From JACCTU01 sp963788055 (lineage in GTDB: Bacteria > Actinomycetota > Thermoleophilia > Gaiellales > Gaiellaceae), in assembly GCA_963788055.1 (NCBI GenBank), contig CAWBFA010000002.1, forward strand, positions 496,001 through 560,000: a stretch of 64,000 nucleotides of DNA, written 5' to 3'. A model generated the notes under the pieces. The model was given only the letters and a program-made list of their open reading frames with translations, had not been told where the DNA came from and ran no database searches. Of the stretch, positions 7,448-14,637 are shown piece by piece. The position numbers were made by a program, and so were the translations under genes. Each line of letters opens with the position of its first letter. Position 1 is the first letter of the stretch.

Positions 7448-8505
7448 ACGCCGCCCGCGAGCACGGTTTCCCGGCGGTCGCCGCGCCGCGCGTCGGCGTC
7501 CCGTGGACGCTCGTTGCGCTCGCTACGCTGCTGGGAGCCGTGCTCGTGGGGCTGCTCGTCGGCCCGGTGCCGATCAGTGGCGGCGAGATCGCGCGCTCCG
7601 CACTAGCGCGCCTCCCGTTCCTAAGCGTTGCGAGCCCTCTAGACGCGGCGCAGGAAGCGATCGTCTGGGAGCTCCGCTTCCCGCGCGTCATGCTCGGCGC
7701 GCTCGTCGGCGGGATGCTCGCGCTCTCCGGAGCTTCGTACCAGGGCGTCTTTCGCAACCCGCTCGCCGATCCCTACCTGCTCGGGGTCGCAGCAGGCGCA
7801 GGCTTCGGCGCGACGCTCGTGATCGCGTACGGGCCTGCCGGAGTCGACGGCTTCGTGCTGCCGCTCGCGTCGTTCGCGGGCGGCGTCGCGGCGGTGGTCG
7901 CCGCGTACCTGATCGGCCGTTCGGTCGGCACCGGCCGAACGACCGCGACGCTGATCCTGGCCGGCGTAACGGTCGCGGCATTCCTGACCGCCGCCCAGAT
8001 CTTCGTGCAGCAGCAGAACTCTGACACGCTGAACGAGGTGTACGCGTGGCTCCTCGGCGGTCTCGGGACCGCCGGCTGGAGCGATGTGCTGACGATCCTC
8101 CCCTATGTCGCGGTCAGCGCGACGGTCCTGCTCCTGCATCGGCGGACGCTCGACGTCCTCGCCGTCGGCGACGAAGAGGCGCGTTCCCTTGGGCTCGACG
8201 TCACCCGCGTGCGGCTGCTGCTGGTCGCCGCCGCGACCCTCGGGACCGCCGCAGCCGTCGCGGTGAGCGGGCTGATCGGCTTCGTCGGCATCGTCGTCCC
8301 GCACCTCGTGCGGCTCGTCGTCTCGTCGAGCTACCGCGTCATCCTCCCCCTCTCGGTCGTCGTCGGCGCCGCGTTCCTCGTGCTCGCGGATGTCCTCGCG
8401 CGGACGATCCTCTCCCCGGCCGAGCTGCCGATCGGGGTCGTGACCGCGTTCATCGGCGCGCCCTTCTTCGCGCTCGTCCTGCGCACGACGAGGAGCTCGG
8501 CGTGA
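7444..8505 (+). CDS. btuC: Cobalamin ABC transporter permease
   Basis: 353-residue FecCD-family permease with about ten membrane segments. Family signatures are WELRFPRVMLGALVGGMLAL, YQGVFRNPLADPYLLGVAAG and GLIGFVGIVVPHLVRL, the last being the loop that contacts the ATPase. GTG at 7444 overlaps the btuF stop (GTGA) and is preferred to a longer frame that reads through btuF. Iron-siderophore permeases share these motifs; the cobalamin call comes from the riboswitch and the downstream cob genes. Confidence 0.9.
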   Translation: MNAAREHGFPAVAAPRVGVPWTLVALATLLGAVLVGLLVGPVPISGGEIARSALARLPFLSVASPLDAAQEAIVWELRFPRVMLGALVGGMLALSGASYQGVFRNPLADPYLLGVAAGAGFGATLVIAYGPAGVDGFVLPLASFAGGVAAVVAAYLIGRSVGTGRTTATLILAGVTVAAFLTAAQIFVQQQNSDTLNEVYAWLLGGLGTAGWSDVLTILPYVAVSATVLLLHRRTLDVLAVGDEEARSLGLDVTRVRLLLVAAATLGTAAAVAVSGLIGFVGIVVPHLVRLVVSSSYRVILPLSVVVGAAFLVLADVLARTILSPAELPIGVVTAFIGAPFFALVLRTTRSSA

Positions 8506-9263
8506 GCGCTGTCGCCTTCGACTCGGTCTCCGTGACCGCGGGCGGGAAAACGATCGTCGACGGCGTGTCGCTCGAGGTGGAGCGCGGCGAGTGGGTCTCC
8601 ATCCTCGGGCCGAACGGAGCGGGAAAGACGACGCTCCTGCGCGTGCTCGCCGGGACGATCGGCTTCCGCGGGGAAGCGAGCCTCGACGGGCGTAGGCTGG
8701 GCCGGCTCCGGCGCCGTGAGATCGCTCGGCTCGTCGCGCTCGTTCCGCAGACCCCGGTCGTGCCCGCAGCGATGACGGTTGCGGAGTACGTCCTGCTCGG
8801 CCGGACGCCGCACCTCTCACCGCTCGCGCAGGAGGGCTTCGCGGATCGTGCATCGGCCGCGGCGGCCCTGTCCCGTCTCGATCTCGACCAGCTGGCGGAT
8901 CGAGAGCTCGGCTCGCTGAGCGGCGGCGAGCTGCAACGCGCGGTGATCGGCCGCGCGCTCGCCCAGGCGGCCCCGATTCTGCTGCTCGACGAGCCCACAA
9001 CCGCGCTCGACATCGGGCACCAGCAGCAGGTGCTCGAGCTCGTCGACCGGCTGCGGCGGGAGGAAGGGCTCACGGTCGTCGCAGCGATGCACGACCTCAC
9101 GCTCGCGGCCCAGTACGGCGACCGCGTCGTGCTCGTCGACCGCGGCCGCGTCGTGGCCGAGGGGAGCGCGCACGACGTTCTCACCTCCGAACGGGTCGAG
9201 GAGCTATACGGCGCGCGCGTTCGCGTCGTCGACGGTGTCGTCGTCCCCGTTCGCGAGCGGTGA
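8502..9263 (+). CDS. btuD: Cobalamin ABC transporter ATP-binding protein
   Basis: 253-residue ABC ATPase energising BtuC. Walker A GPNGAGKTTLLRVL (about residue 35), Q-loop VALVPQTP, signature LSGGELQRAVIGRAL, Walker B ILLLDEPTTALD and the switch His in AAMHDLTLAAQYGD are all intact. GTG at 8502 overlaps the btuC stop; the longer frame upstream is shadow sequence inside btuC. The stop in turn overlaps the cobU GTG. Cytoplasmic subunit at the inner face of the membrane. Confidence 0.92.
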   Translation: MSAVAFDSVSVTAGGKTIVDGVSLEVERGEWVSILGPNGAGKTTLLRVLAGTIGFRGEASLDGRRLGRLRRREIARLVALVPQTPVVPAAMTVAEYVLLGRTPHLSPLAQEGFADRASAAAALSRLDLDQLADRELGSLSGGELQRAVIGRALAQAAPILLLDEPTTALDIGHQQQVLELVDRLRREEGLTVVAAMHDLTLAAQYGDRVVLVDRGRVVAEGSAHDVLTSERVEELYGARVRVVDGVVVPVRER

Positions 9264-9784
9264 GCCTCACGCTCCTGCTCGGCGGGGCGCGTGCCGGAAA
9301 GTCGGCGCTCGCGCTCGAGCTCGCCCGGGACCGGGGCGGGTCGGTCGTGTACATCGCCACCGCCGAGGCCGGAGACGACGAGATGACTGCGAGGATCGCC
9401 CGGCACCGAGCCGAGCGGCCGGGCGAATGGCGCACCGTCGAGGAGCCGGTCGAGGTGGCGTCGGCGCTCGCATCGGCCGAGCCCGAGGCATGCGTCGTCG
9501 TGGACTGCTTGACGCTCTGGGTCGCGAACCTGCTCGCGCGCGGCGACGCCGTTCTCGCGGAGGCGGAGGCGGTCGCCGAGTTGGCCGCTGGGCGCAGCGG
9601 TGCAACCATCGTCGTGTCGAACGAGGTCGGCCTCGGGATCGTCCCGGCATCCCCGGTCGCGCGCGAGTACCGCGACCTTCTGGGCGCAGTGAACGCGGCG
9701 TTCGTGCGGCGAGCGGACGACGCCGCGTTCGTGGTCGCCGGGCGAGCGATTCCGCTGCAGCCCGACTGGCGCCCGCGTGCGTGA
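9260..9784 (+). CDS. cobU: Adenosylcobinamide kinase / guanylyltransferase
   Basis: 174-residue bifunctional enzyme that phosphorylates adenosylcobinamide and adds GMP to give AdoCbi-GDP, the first step of nucleotide-loop assembly. P-loop GGARAGKSALALELA at the N-terminus, RIARHRAERP (the His-containing guanylylation region) and VVDCLTLWVANLL match the family. Length is as expected. GTG start overlaps the btuD stop and the 3' end overlaps cobT by 8 bases. Its place after btuFCD suggests salvage of imported cobinamide. Confidence 0.93.
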   Translation: MSLTLLLGGARAGKSALALELARDRGGSVVYIATAEAGDDEMTARIARHRAERPGEWRTVEEPVEVASALASAEPEACVVVDCLTLWVANLLARGDAVLAEAEAVAELAAGRSGATIVVSNEVGLGIVPASPVAREYRDLLGAVNAAFVRRADDAAFVVAGRAIPLQPDWRPRA

Positions 9785-10802
9785 CCTCTCGATCGAGGTG
9801 CTCGACGCGGATGCGATGCGCGCCGCACGCGCGGAGCTCGACCGCAAGACGAAGCCGCGGGGAAGCCTCGGCCGGCTCGAGGACCTCGCGGTGCAGCTCG
9901 CAGGGATCGGTCTGGACGGGCCGCCGCGTTGCGCGATCGTCGTCGCCGCCGCCGATCACGGCTACGCCGACGAGGGCGTGAGCGCCTACCCGGCCGAGGT
10001 CACGCGGCAGATGCTGCAGGTCTTCGCTTCGGGCGGAGCGGCGATTTCCGTCCTGGCGCGGGTCGTTGACGCAGAGCTCGTGGTCGTCGACGCGGGCGTG
10101 CGCGAGGAGCTCGACGACCCGCGCGTTCGGTCGATCCGGATCGGCGCCGGGACTGCGAATGCCGTCCTCGGTCCCGCGATGTCGCATGAGCAGGCGCTCG
10201 CCGCCCTCGAGGCGGGGATCTCGCTCGCGCACGAGCTCTCGGGGCGCTTCGACGTCGTCGCGCTCGGCGACATGGGGATCGGGAACACCACGGCCGCCGG
10301 TGCGCTGCTCGCGGCATTCCTCGGCGTTCCTGGGGCTGCGGTCTGCGGGCCGGGAACGGGCCTCGATCCGGAGGGCGTACGGCGGAAGGCCGCGGTGATC
10401 GACCGCGCGCTGGCTGCCAATGCGCCGCTCGAAGACCCGATCGACGTGCTCGCAGCACTCGGGGGGTTCGAGCTCGGGCTGCTCGCCGGCGTCGCGCTGG
10501 GCGCCGCGGTGGAACGTCGCGCGGTCGTGCTCGACGGGTTCATCGTCACCGCGGCGGCACTCGTCGCTGCGCGTATCGCGCCGGCGGTCGTCGACTACAT
10601 GGTCGCGGCGCACCTCTCGCCCGAGCCCGGACACCGGATCGGGCTCGATGCGCTCGGACTCGAGCCGCTGCTCGACCTCGAGCTGCGGCTCGGAGAGGGC
10701 ACCGGGGCGGCGCTCGCACTCCCGTTGCTCCGCGCGGCGTGCGCGTTGCTCACCGAGATGGCGACCTTCGAGAGCGCCGGTGTGACCGATGCGGGTCGTT
10801 GA
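9777..10802 (+). CDS. cobT: Nicotinate-nucleotide--dimethylbenzimidazole phosphoribosyltransferase
   Basis: 341-residue CobT that activates the lower-ligand base to alpha-ribazole phosphate using nicotinate mononucleotide. Seen: KPRGSLGRLEDLAVQLAGI near the start, AAADHGYADEGVSAYP, GDMGIGNTTAAGALLAA, and the catalytic Glu region LGEGTGAALALPLL near the C-terminus. Length and motif order match the family. GTG start overlaps cobU by 8 bases and the 3' end overlaps cobS by 14 bases. No bluB gene for dimethylbenzimidazole synthesis is present nearby, so the base must come from elsewhere. Confidence 0.93.
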   Translation: MRDLSIEVLDADAMRAARAELDRKTKPRGSLGRLEDLAVQLAGIGLDGPPRCAIVVAAADHGYADEGVSAYPAEVTRQMLQVFASGGAAISVLARVVDAELVVVDAGVREELDDPRVRSIRIGAGTANAVLGPAMSHEQALAALEAGISLAHELSGRFDVVALGDMGIGNTTAAGALLAAFLGVPGAAVCGPGTGLDPEGVRRKAAVIDRALAANAPLEDPIDVLAALGGFELGLLAGVALGAAVERRAVVLDGFIVTAAALVAARIAPAVVDYMVAAHLSPEPGHRIGLDALGLEPLLDLELRLGEGTGAALALPLLRAACALLTEMATFESAGVTDAGR

Positions 10803-11511
10803 GCCGCTCCTCGCGGCCGTCGCGTTCCTCACGCGGATTCCCATGGGCGGCCTCGCGGAGGTCGACGGCGCTGCTGTTCGGCGCGGCGCCCCGCTGTTCC
10901 CGCTCGTCGGCGGCGCGGTCGGCGCCCTCGGCGGAGGGCTGGTCGACCTCGCCGCCGGGCCGCTGCCTCCGCTCGCGGCGGCAGGGCTCGGTCTAGGCAT
11001 CGTCGCGCTCGTCACCGGCGCACTGCACCTCGACGCGCTCGCCGACACGGCCGATGCGCTCGGCGGGACGACGAGGGAGCAGCGGCTCGAGATCATGCGC
11101 GATCACGCGATCGGATCGTTCGGCGCCGTGGCACTCGTCACCGTGCTGCTCTTCGAGGCGTCGCTCCTCGCATCGACCGACAGCGCGTGGAGTGCGTTCG
11201 CCGCGGCCGGCGCCTGCGGCCGTTGGGCGGCGCTCCCACTCGCAGCGGTCCTCCCTTCGGCGCGGGAGGAAGGCACCGCGCTCTCGGGCCTGTCGACGGC
11301 GAGCGTCGTCCTCGGTCTCCTGGCAGCGTGCGCGGTTGCCGTCGGTGTACGCGGCGTCGAAGGGCTCGCCGCCATCGGAGCTGCAGCGTTGACCGCCGTC
11401 GTCCTGGCGCTGTTCTTCCGCCGCTGGCTCGGCGGCGTCACGGGCGACACGTTGGGCGCGACCAGCGAGCTCGCGCAGGCGGCTGCGCTCGGGGCACTGT
11501 TCGTCGCATGA
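10789..11511 (+). CDS. cobS: Adenosylcobinamide-GDP ribazoletransferase (cobalamin synthase)
   Basis: 240-residue integral membrane enzyme that joins AdoCbi-GDP to alpha-ribazole (phosphate) to give cobalamin (phosphate). FLTRIPMG near the N-terminus and HLDALADTADALGG with the acidic DxxxD cluster are the family hallmarks, followed by MRDHAIGSFGAVAL. Five or six hydrophobic segments are evident. ATG at 10789 lies inside the cobT end; the stop overlaps the cobC ATG, indicating coupling. Confidence 0.92.
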   Translation: MRVVEPLLAAVAFLTRIPMGGLAEVDGAAVRRGAPLFPLVGGAVGALGGGLVDLAAGPLPPLAAAGLGLGIVALVTGALHLDALADTADALGGTTREQRLEIMRDHAIGSFGAVALVTVLLFEASLLASTDSAWSAFAAAGACGRWAALPLAAVLPSAREEGTALSGLSTASVVLGLLAACAVAVGVRGVEGLAAIGAAALTAVVLALFFRRWLGGVTGDTLGATSELAQAAALGALFVA

Positions 11512-12119
11512 CCCGGCTGCTGCTGATCCGCCATGCAGAGCCGGAGGACGACGTGCGCGGCCGGTGCTACGGGCGGCTCGACATCGGCCTCTCGCCGACC
11601 GGTCTGGCCGGCGCGAAGCGACTTGCGGAGAGCCTTCGCGACGTCGAGCTCGAGAGGGTCTATGCCAGCCCGCGCAGGCGCGCGGTCCAAACAGCTGCCG
11701 CGCTCGGCGGTACCCCCGTCGTCGAGGACCGTTTGCGCGAGCTCGACTTCGGTGAGCTCGAGGGACGCACGTACGACGAGATCGAGCGCGAGCAGCCGAC
11801 CCTCTTCCGACAGTGGATGGAGACGCCGACGCTCGTGCGATTCCCGGGCGGGGAGAGCTACGCGGAGCTGCGGAAGCGTGTCGCCGCAGCCGTGGACGAC
11901 GTGGTCGCAGCCCATTCGGGCCGGACCGTCGCGCTCGTCTCGCACGGCGGGGTGGTGCGTGCGGCACTTGCGGTTGTCCTCGGCCTCCCCGACGACCGAG
12001 CGTTCGCCCTCGATGTGGGCTACGGGCGGATCAGCGTCGTCGACTGGTTCGACGGGACGCCGGTCGTTCGATTGGTGAACGGCCTCTCGGCGGACCTGCC
12101 GCTCGACCTCGGCAGCTGA
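11508..12119 (+). CDS. cobC: Histidine phosphatase, likely alpha-ribazole phosphatase
   Basis: 203-residue phosphoglycerate-mutase-like phosphatase. The catalytic LLIRHAEPED with RHx motif is at the N-terminus, YASPRRRAVQTAAAL and LRELDFGELEGRTYDEI follow, and the second His lies in ALVSHGGVVRA. In this setting it should remove the 5'-phosphate from alpha-ribazole phosphate or cobalamin phosphate. The ATG at 11508 overlaps the cobS stop and is preferred over an upstream in-frame extension. Last gene of the riboswitch operon. Function is inferred from context; other members act on different phosphoesters. Confidence 0.85.
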   Translation: MTRLLLIRHAEPEDDVRGRCYGRLDIGLSPTGLAGAKRLAESLRDVELERVYASPRRRAVQTAAALGGTPVVEDRLRELDFGELEGRTYDEIEREQPTLFRQWMETPTLVRFPGGESYAELRKRVAAAVDDVVAAHSGRTVALVSHGGVVRAALAVVLGLPDDRAFALDVGYGRISVVDWFDGTPVVRLVNGLSADLPLDLGS

Positions 12120-12124
12120 CGACC

Positions 12125-12130
12125 TAGGAT
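12125..12130 (+). promoter_or_regulatory. -10 box for the small coiled-coil gene
   Basis: TAGGAT ends 6 nt before the GTG at 12137, giving a predicted leaderless transcript just after the cobC stop. Confidence 0.35.
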
Positions 12131-12136
12131 TGACGA

Positions 12137-12367
12137 GTGGAACGTCAACGGGGAACCTTCGACGACCGGCAGCTCGACGTGCTGCTCGACCGGCTCGACG
12201 GCATCCGCGCGGAGCTCCAGACCCTCAACAGGCGCCTCGAGTCGCAGGAGAGCCTCCTCCGGATCGCGGGCGAGCTCGCGCGTCTCAACGAATCGCTGCA
12301 GACACTCGCGTACGCAGCTCTCGGCCGCCAACCGCCGCGGGTCCGACGTCGCGGAACGGGTAGCTAG
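12137..12367 (+). CDS. Small coiled-coil protein of unknown function
   Basis: 76-residue hydrophilic protein. Residues 10-60 form a strong heptad-like helix (LDVLLDRLDGIRAELQTLNR, then LESQESLLRIAGELARLNES) and the C-terminus is Arg-rich. GTG start follows a TAGGAT box by 6 nt. It is 17 nt downstream of cobC but has its own predicted promoter. I do not recognise a family. The regular leucine spacing and absence of a better frame support coding. Confidence 0.55.
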   Translation: MERQRGTFDDRQLDVLLDRLDGIRAELQTLNRRLESQESLLRIAGELARLNESLQTLAYAALGRQPPRVRRRGTGS

Positions 12368-12377
12368 CGCGCGCCAG

Positions 12378-12394
12378 CGGCCGCGAAACGGCCG
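12378..12394. terminator. Hairpin between convergent genes
   Basis: CGGCCG-CGAAA-CGGCCG at 12378-12394 is a perfect 6-bp stem in the 92-bp gap between the small coiled-coil gene and the convergent sugar dehydrogenase gene. A second imperfect repeat GCGGATCCGC / GCGGATTCGC lies nearby. A terminator role is inferred from position. Confidence 0.4.
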
Positions 12395-12459
12395 GCTTTA
12401 GGGGTCTTCGCGCGTCGCGGATCCGCGCAAGCGGATTCGCGATTTGCGCAGCCAGCTAG

Positions 12460-13563
12460 CTAGCGGACGAGGCGGTAGACGCGGCCGCTGAGCGACGTCG
12501 CGTACAGCTCGCCGCGCGCGTCCTCGCCGAAGCTCGAGAGGTTCGCCACGCGTGTACCTTCACGGCGAACGTCGGTCGCGCGGCCGCCGGACATCACGAG
12601 CGACCAGATCGTCCCGCTGCAGAAGTCTCCGAAGAAGTACCGTCCGCGCGCGTCGGGAACCGCGGAGCCGCGATAGACGAATCCACCCGAGACCGAGCAC
12701 CCGTCGCCGCGACCGTACACGTGGACGGGAGAGACCAGCCGGCCGCGCGGGTTCGGCTCCTTGGACTCGAACCGCGCGCGCCCCTCGAACACGTCCCAGC
12801 CGTAGTTCGCGAGCTCGGTCACGCGAGCGCGCGGAATCCAGTCGATCTCCTCCCAGGCGTTCTGACCGACGTCCGCGATGTAGAGGTCGCCGTTCGCACG
12901 GTCGAACGAGAAACGCCAGGGGTTGCGCAGACCGAGAGCGGCGATCTGCCGGTTCACCTTCGCGGCCCCGACGTTGATCCGGACGAGCTTGCCGAGCAAC
13001 GTACCCATGTTCTGCGCGCGGTTCTCCGGGTCGCCGCCCGAGCCGCCGTCCCCCATGCCGACGTAGAGCCGACCGTCGGGACCGAACGCAACCTGCCCGC
13101 CGTTGTGGTTCGCGTACGGCTGGGCGACGAAGAGCCACTGCTTGCGCGTACGTGGCAGCGCCTGCGTCCCGGCCGCATTCGAGCGGTACTCGACGACTCG
13201 CGTGTGGCCGTTCACGTCGGTGTAGTTCACGAAGAAGCGCCGGTTCTTCGCGAACTGAGGATGGAACGCGACCGACAGGAGCCCCTGCTCGCCTCCCGAG
13301 CGCACGAGGGGGCGAATGTCGAGAAACGGCGTCGAACGGTAGCGGCCGTTGACCGCGATCCGGATCCGCCCCGCCTGCTCGACGACGTAGAGCCAGCCGG
13401 GCTTGTTCGCGGGAGCCGAGACATGCACTGGGTCGCTCGCGCTGAGGATGCTTCGGAACGAGTACGCGGCCACGCCGGCCGTCGACGTCTTGGCCGTCGA
13501 TCCCGAAGCGGCGCAGGCCGACGCCACGAGCGCGGCCAACACGATTGCGACCCCCCGGCGCAC
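12460..13563 (-). CDS. PQQ-dependent sugar dehydrogenase-like lipoprotein
   Basis: 367-residue beta-propeller of the soluble glucose/sorbosone dehydrogenase (GSDH) family. The N-terminus is a lipoprotein signal (MRRGVAIVLAALVASAC, Cys17). Blade motifs include EQGLLSVAFHPQFAKN, NHNGGQVAFGPDGRLYVGMG and LRNPWRFSFDRANGDLYIAD. Known members oxidise aldoses with PQQ, but many genomic homologues have no proven cofactor, so the activity is uncertain. GTG start is 1 nt from the stop of the upstream RCK gene, so it may be the last gene of the ion-transport operon. Confidence 0.82.
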   Translation of the reverse strand: MRRGVAIVLAALVASACAASGSTAKTSTAGVAAYSFRSILSASDPVHVSAPANKPGWLYVVEQAGRIRIAVNGRYRSTPFLDIRPLVRSGGEQGLLSVAFHPQFAKNRRFFVNYTDVNGHTRVVEYRSNAAGTQALPRTRKQWLFVAQPYANHNGGQVAFGPDGRLYVGMGDGGSGGDPENRAQNMGTLLGKLVRINVGAAKVNRQIAALGLRNPWRFSFDRANGDLYIADVGQNAWEEIDWIPRARVTELANYGWDVFEGRARFESKEPNPRGRLVSPVHVYGRGDGCSVSGGFVYRGSAVPDARGRYFFGDFCSGTIWSLVMSGGRATDVRREGTRVANLSSFGEDARGELYATSLSGRVYRLVR

Positions 13564-13564
13564 C

Positions 13565-14224
13565 TCAGCGTTTCAGCAGGAGCCGGCGGAGGTCGTCCTC
13601 GCGACCCGGCTCGAGAATCGCGAGCACCTGATCGCCGGCCTCGAGCTTCGTCGCGCCGACCGCTATCTCGGCCTTTCCGTCCCGCAACACCGAGATGAGG
13701 CGAGCGTTCTCGAGCGCGAGCTCGTCGACGCGCTTGCCGGCTGCGGGCGCGCCCGGCTCGACCTCGACCTCGACGATCTCGAGATTCTCCTTCTTCAGCT
13801 CGAGCAGGTGAATCAGCTCGTGCGCGGGCACCTCGTGCTCGATCAGACCGAGCACCATCTGCGTCGCCGAAACGGTCTGCGGGATCTCGAGGAGATCGAA
13901 GATCTGCTGGTTCCGCGGGTCGTTGACCCGGGCGATCACGCGCTCGACCTGGTACTTCTCGCGCGACAGCTGGCCGATCACGAGGTTGTCCTCGTCGTCG
14001 CCGGTGACTGCGATCACGATCTCGGCCGGACGCGCGATCCCCGCGCGCTCGAGGACGAACATCTCCGTTGCGTCGCCCAGCTGGACCTGGTGCTCGAACT
14101 CCTGCTCGAGCCGCTCGTAGCGGTCGGCGCGCTGCTCGACGAGCGTCACCTCGTGGCCGCGCCGGAGCAGCGTCCGCGCGACGTTGGCACCGACCTTCCC
14201 GCCGCCGGCGACGATCGCGAACAT
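13565..14224 (-). CDS. TrkA-family RCK protein (RCK_N plus RCK_C), CeoB/C-like
   Basis: 219-residue cytoplasmic K+-channel regulator. Residues 1-130 form a Rossmann RCK_N domain with GGGKVGANVARTLLRRGHEV and the acidic end of strand 2 (VEQ), while residues 140-219 form an RCK_C domain (VEVEPGAPAAGKRVDELAL). This is half the length of the double TrkA encoded at 18616 and fits mycobacterial CeoB/CeoC size. The ATG at 14224 overlaps the stop of the next upstream RCK gene. The longer frame upstream is shadow. Nucleotide or c-di-AMP control is plausible but not visible. Confidence 0.88.
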   Translation of the reverse strand: MFAIVAGGGKVGANVARTLLRRGHEVTLVEQRADRYERLEQEFEHQVQLGDATEMFVLERAGIARPAEIVIAVTGDDEDNLVIGQLSREKYQVERVIARVNDPRNQQIFDLLEIPQTVSATQMVLGLIEHEVPAHELIHLLELKKENLEIVEVEVEPGAPAAGKRVDELALENARLISVLRDGKAEIAVGATKLEAGDQVLAILEPGREDDLRRLLLKR

Positions 14225-14637
14225 CAGCTGCGGACCCGCGCGGCGCGCACGCGCTCCGTCAGGGTCTCGTACGCCGTCTTCGTCGGACAGACGACGTCGA
14301 CCCCACGGCCCGCGTAGAAGTCCGCGCGCGCGGGATCGAGGAGCCGGACGACGACCGTGTCGACGTCGAACATCTTCTGTGCGATCTGGGTGACGACGAT
14401 GTTCGTGTTGTCTCCGTCGGTGGCGACGACGACCGCGTCGGCGTTTTCGATCCCGGCCTGGCGAAGCGTCGCGAGGTCCATGCCGTGGCCGATCACAAAC
14501 CCACCGCGCCAGCGCTCGCCGAGCCGGGCGAGCGCGGACTCGCTCTCGTCGACGGCGGTGACGTCCCACCCTTCCTCGGCCAGCGTCCTCGCCACGGTCG
14601 AGCCGACGCGGCCGCAGCCCACGACGATCGCTCTCAT
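14224..14637 (-). CDS. Single RCK_N (TrkA-N) domain protein
   Basis: 137-residue Rossmann protein consisting almost only of an RCK_N domain: VVGCGRVGSTVARTLAEEGW at the start, VDESESALARL after strand 2 and VVVATDGDNTNIVVTQIAQK. There is no RCK_C ligand domain. It overlaps the permease upstream (stop/start ATGA at 14634-14637) and the second RCK protein downstream, so all three are coupled. By comparison with paired TrkA proteins in actinobacteria it likely assembles with the 219-residue partner to gate the neighbouring permease; this is inference. Confidence 0.82.
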   Translation of the reverse strand: MRAIVVGCGRVGSTVARTLAEEGWDVTAVDESESALARLGERWRGGFVIGHGMDLATLRQAGIENADAVVVATDGDNTNIVVTQIAQKMFDVDTVVVRLLDPARADFYAGRGVDVVCPTKTAYETLTERVRAARVRS

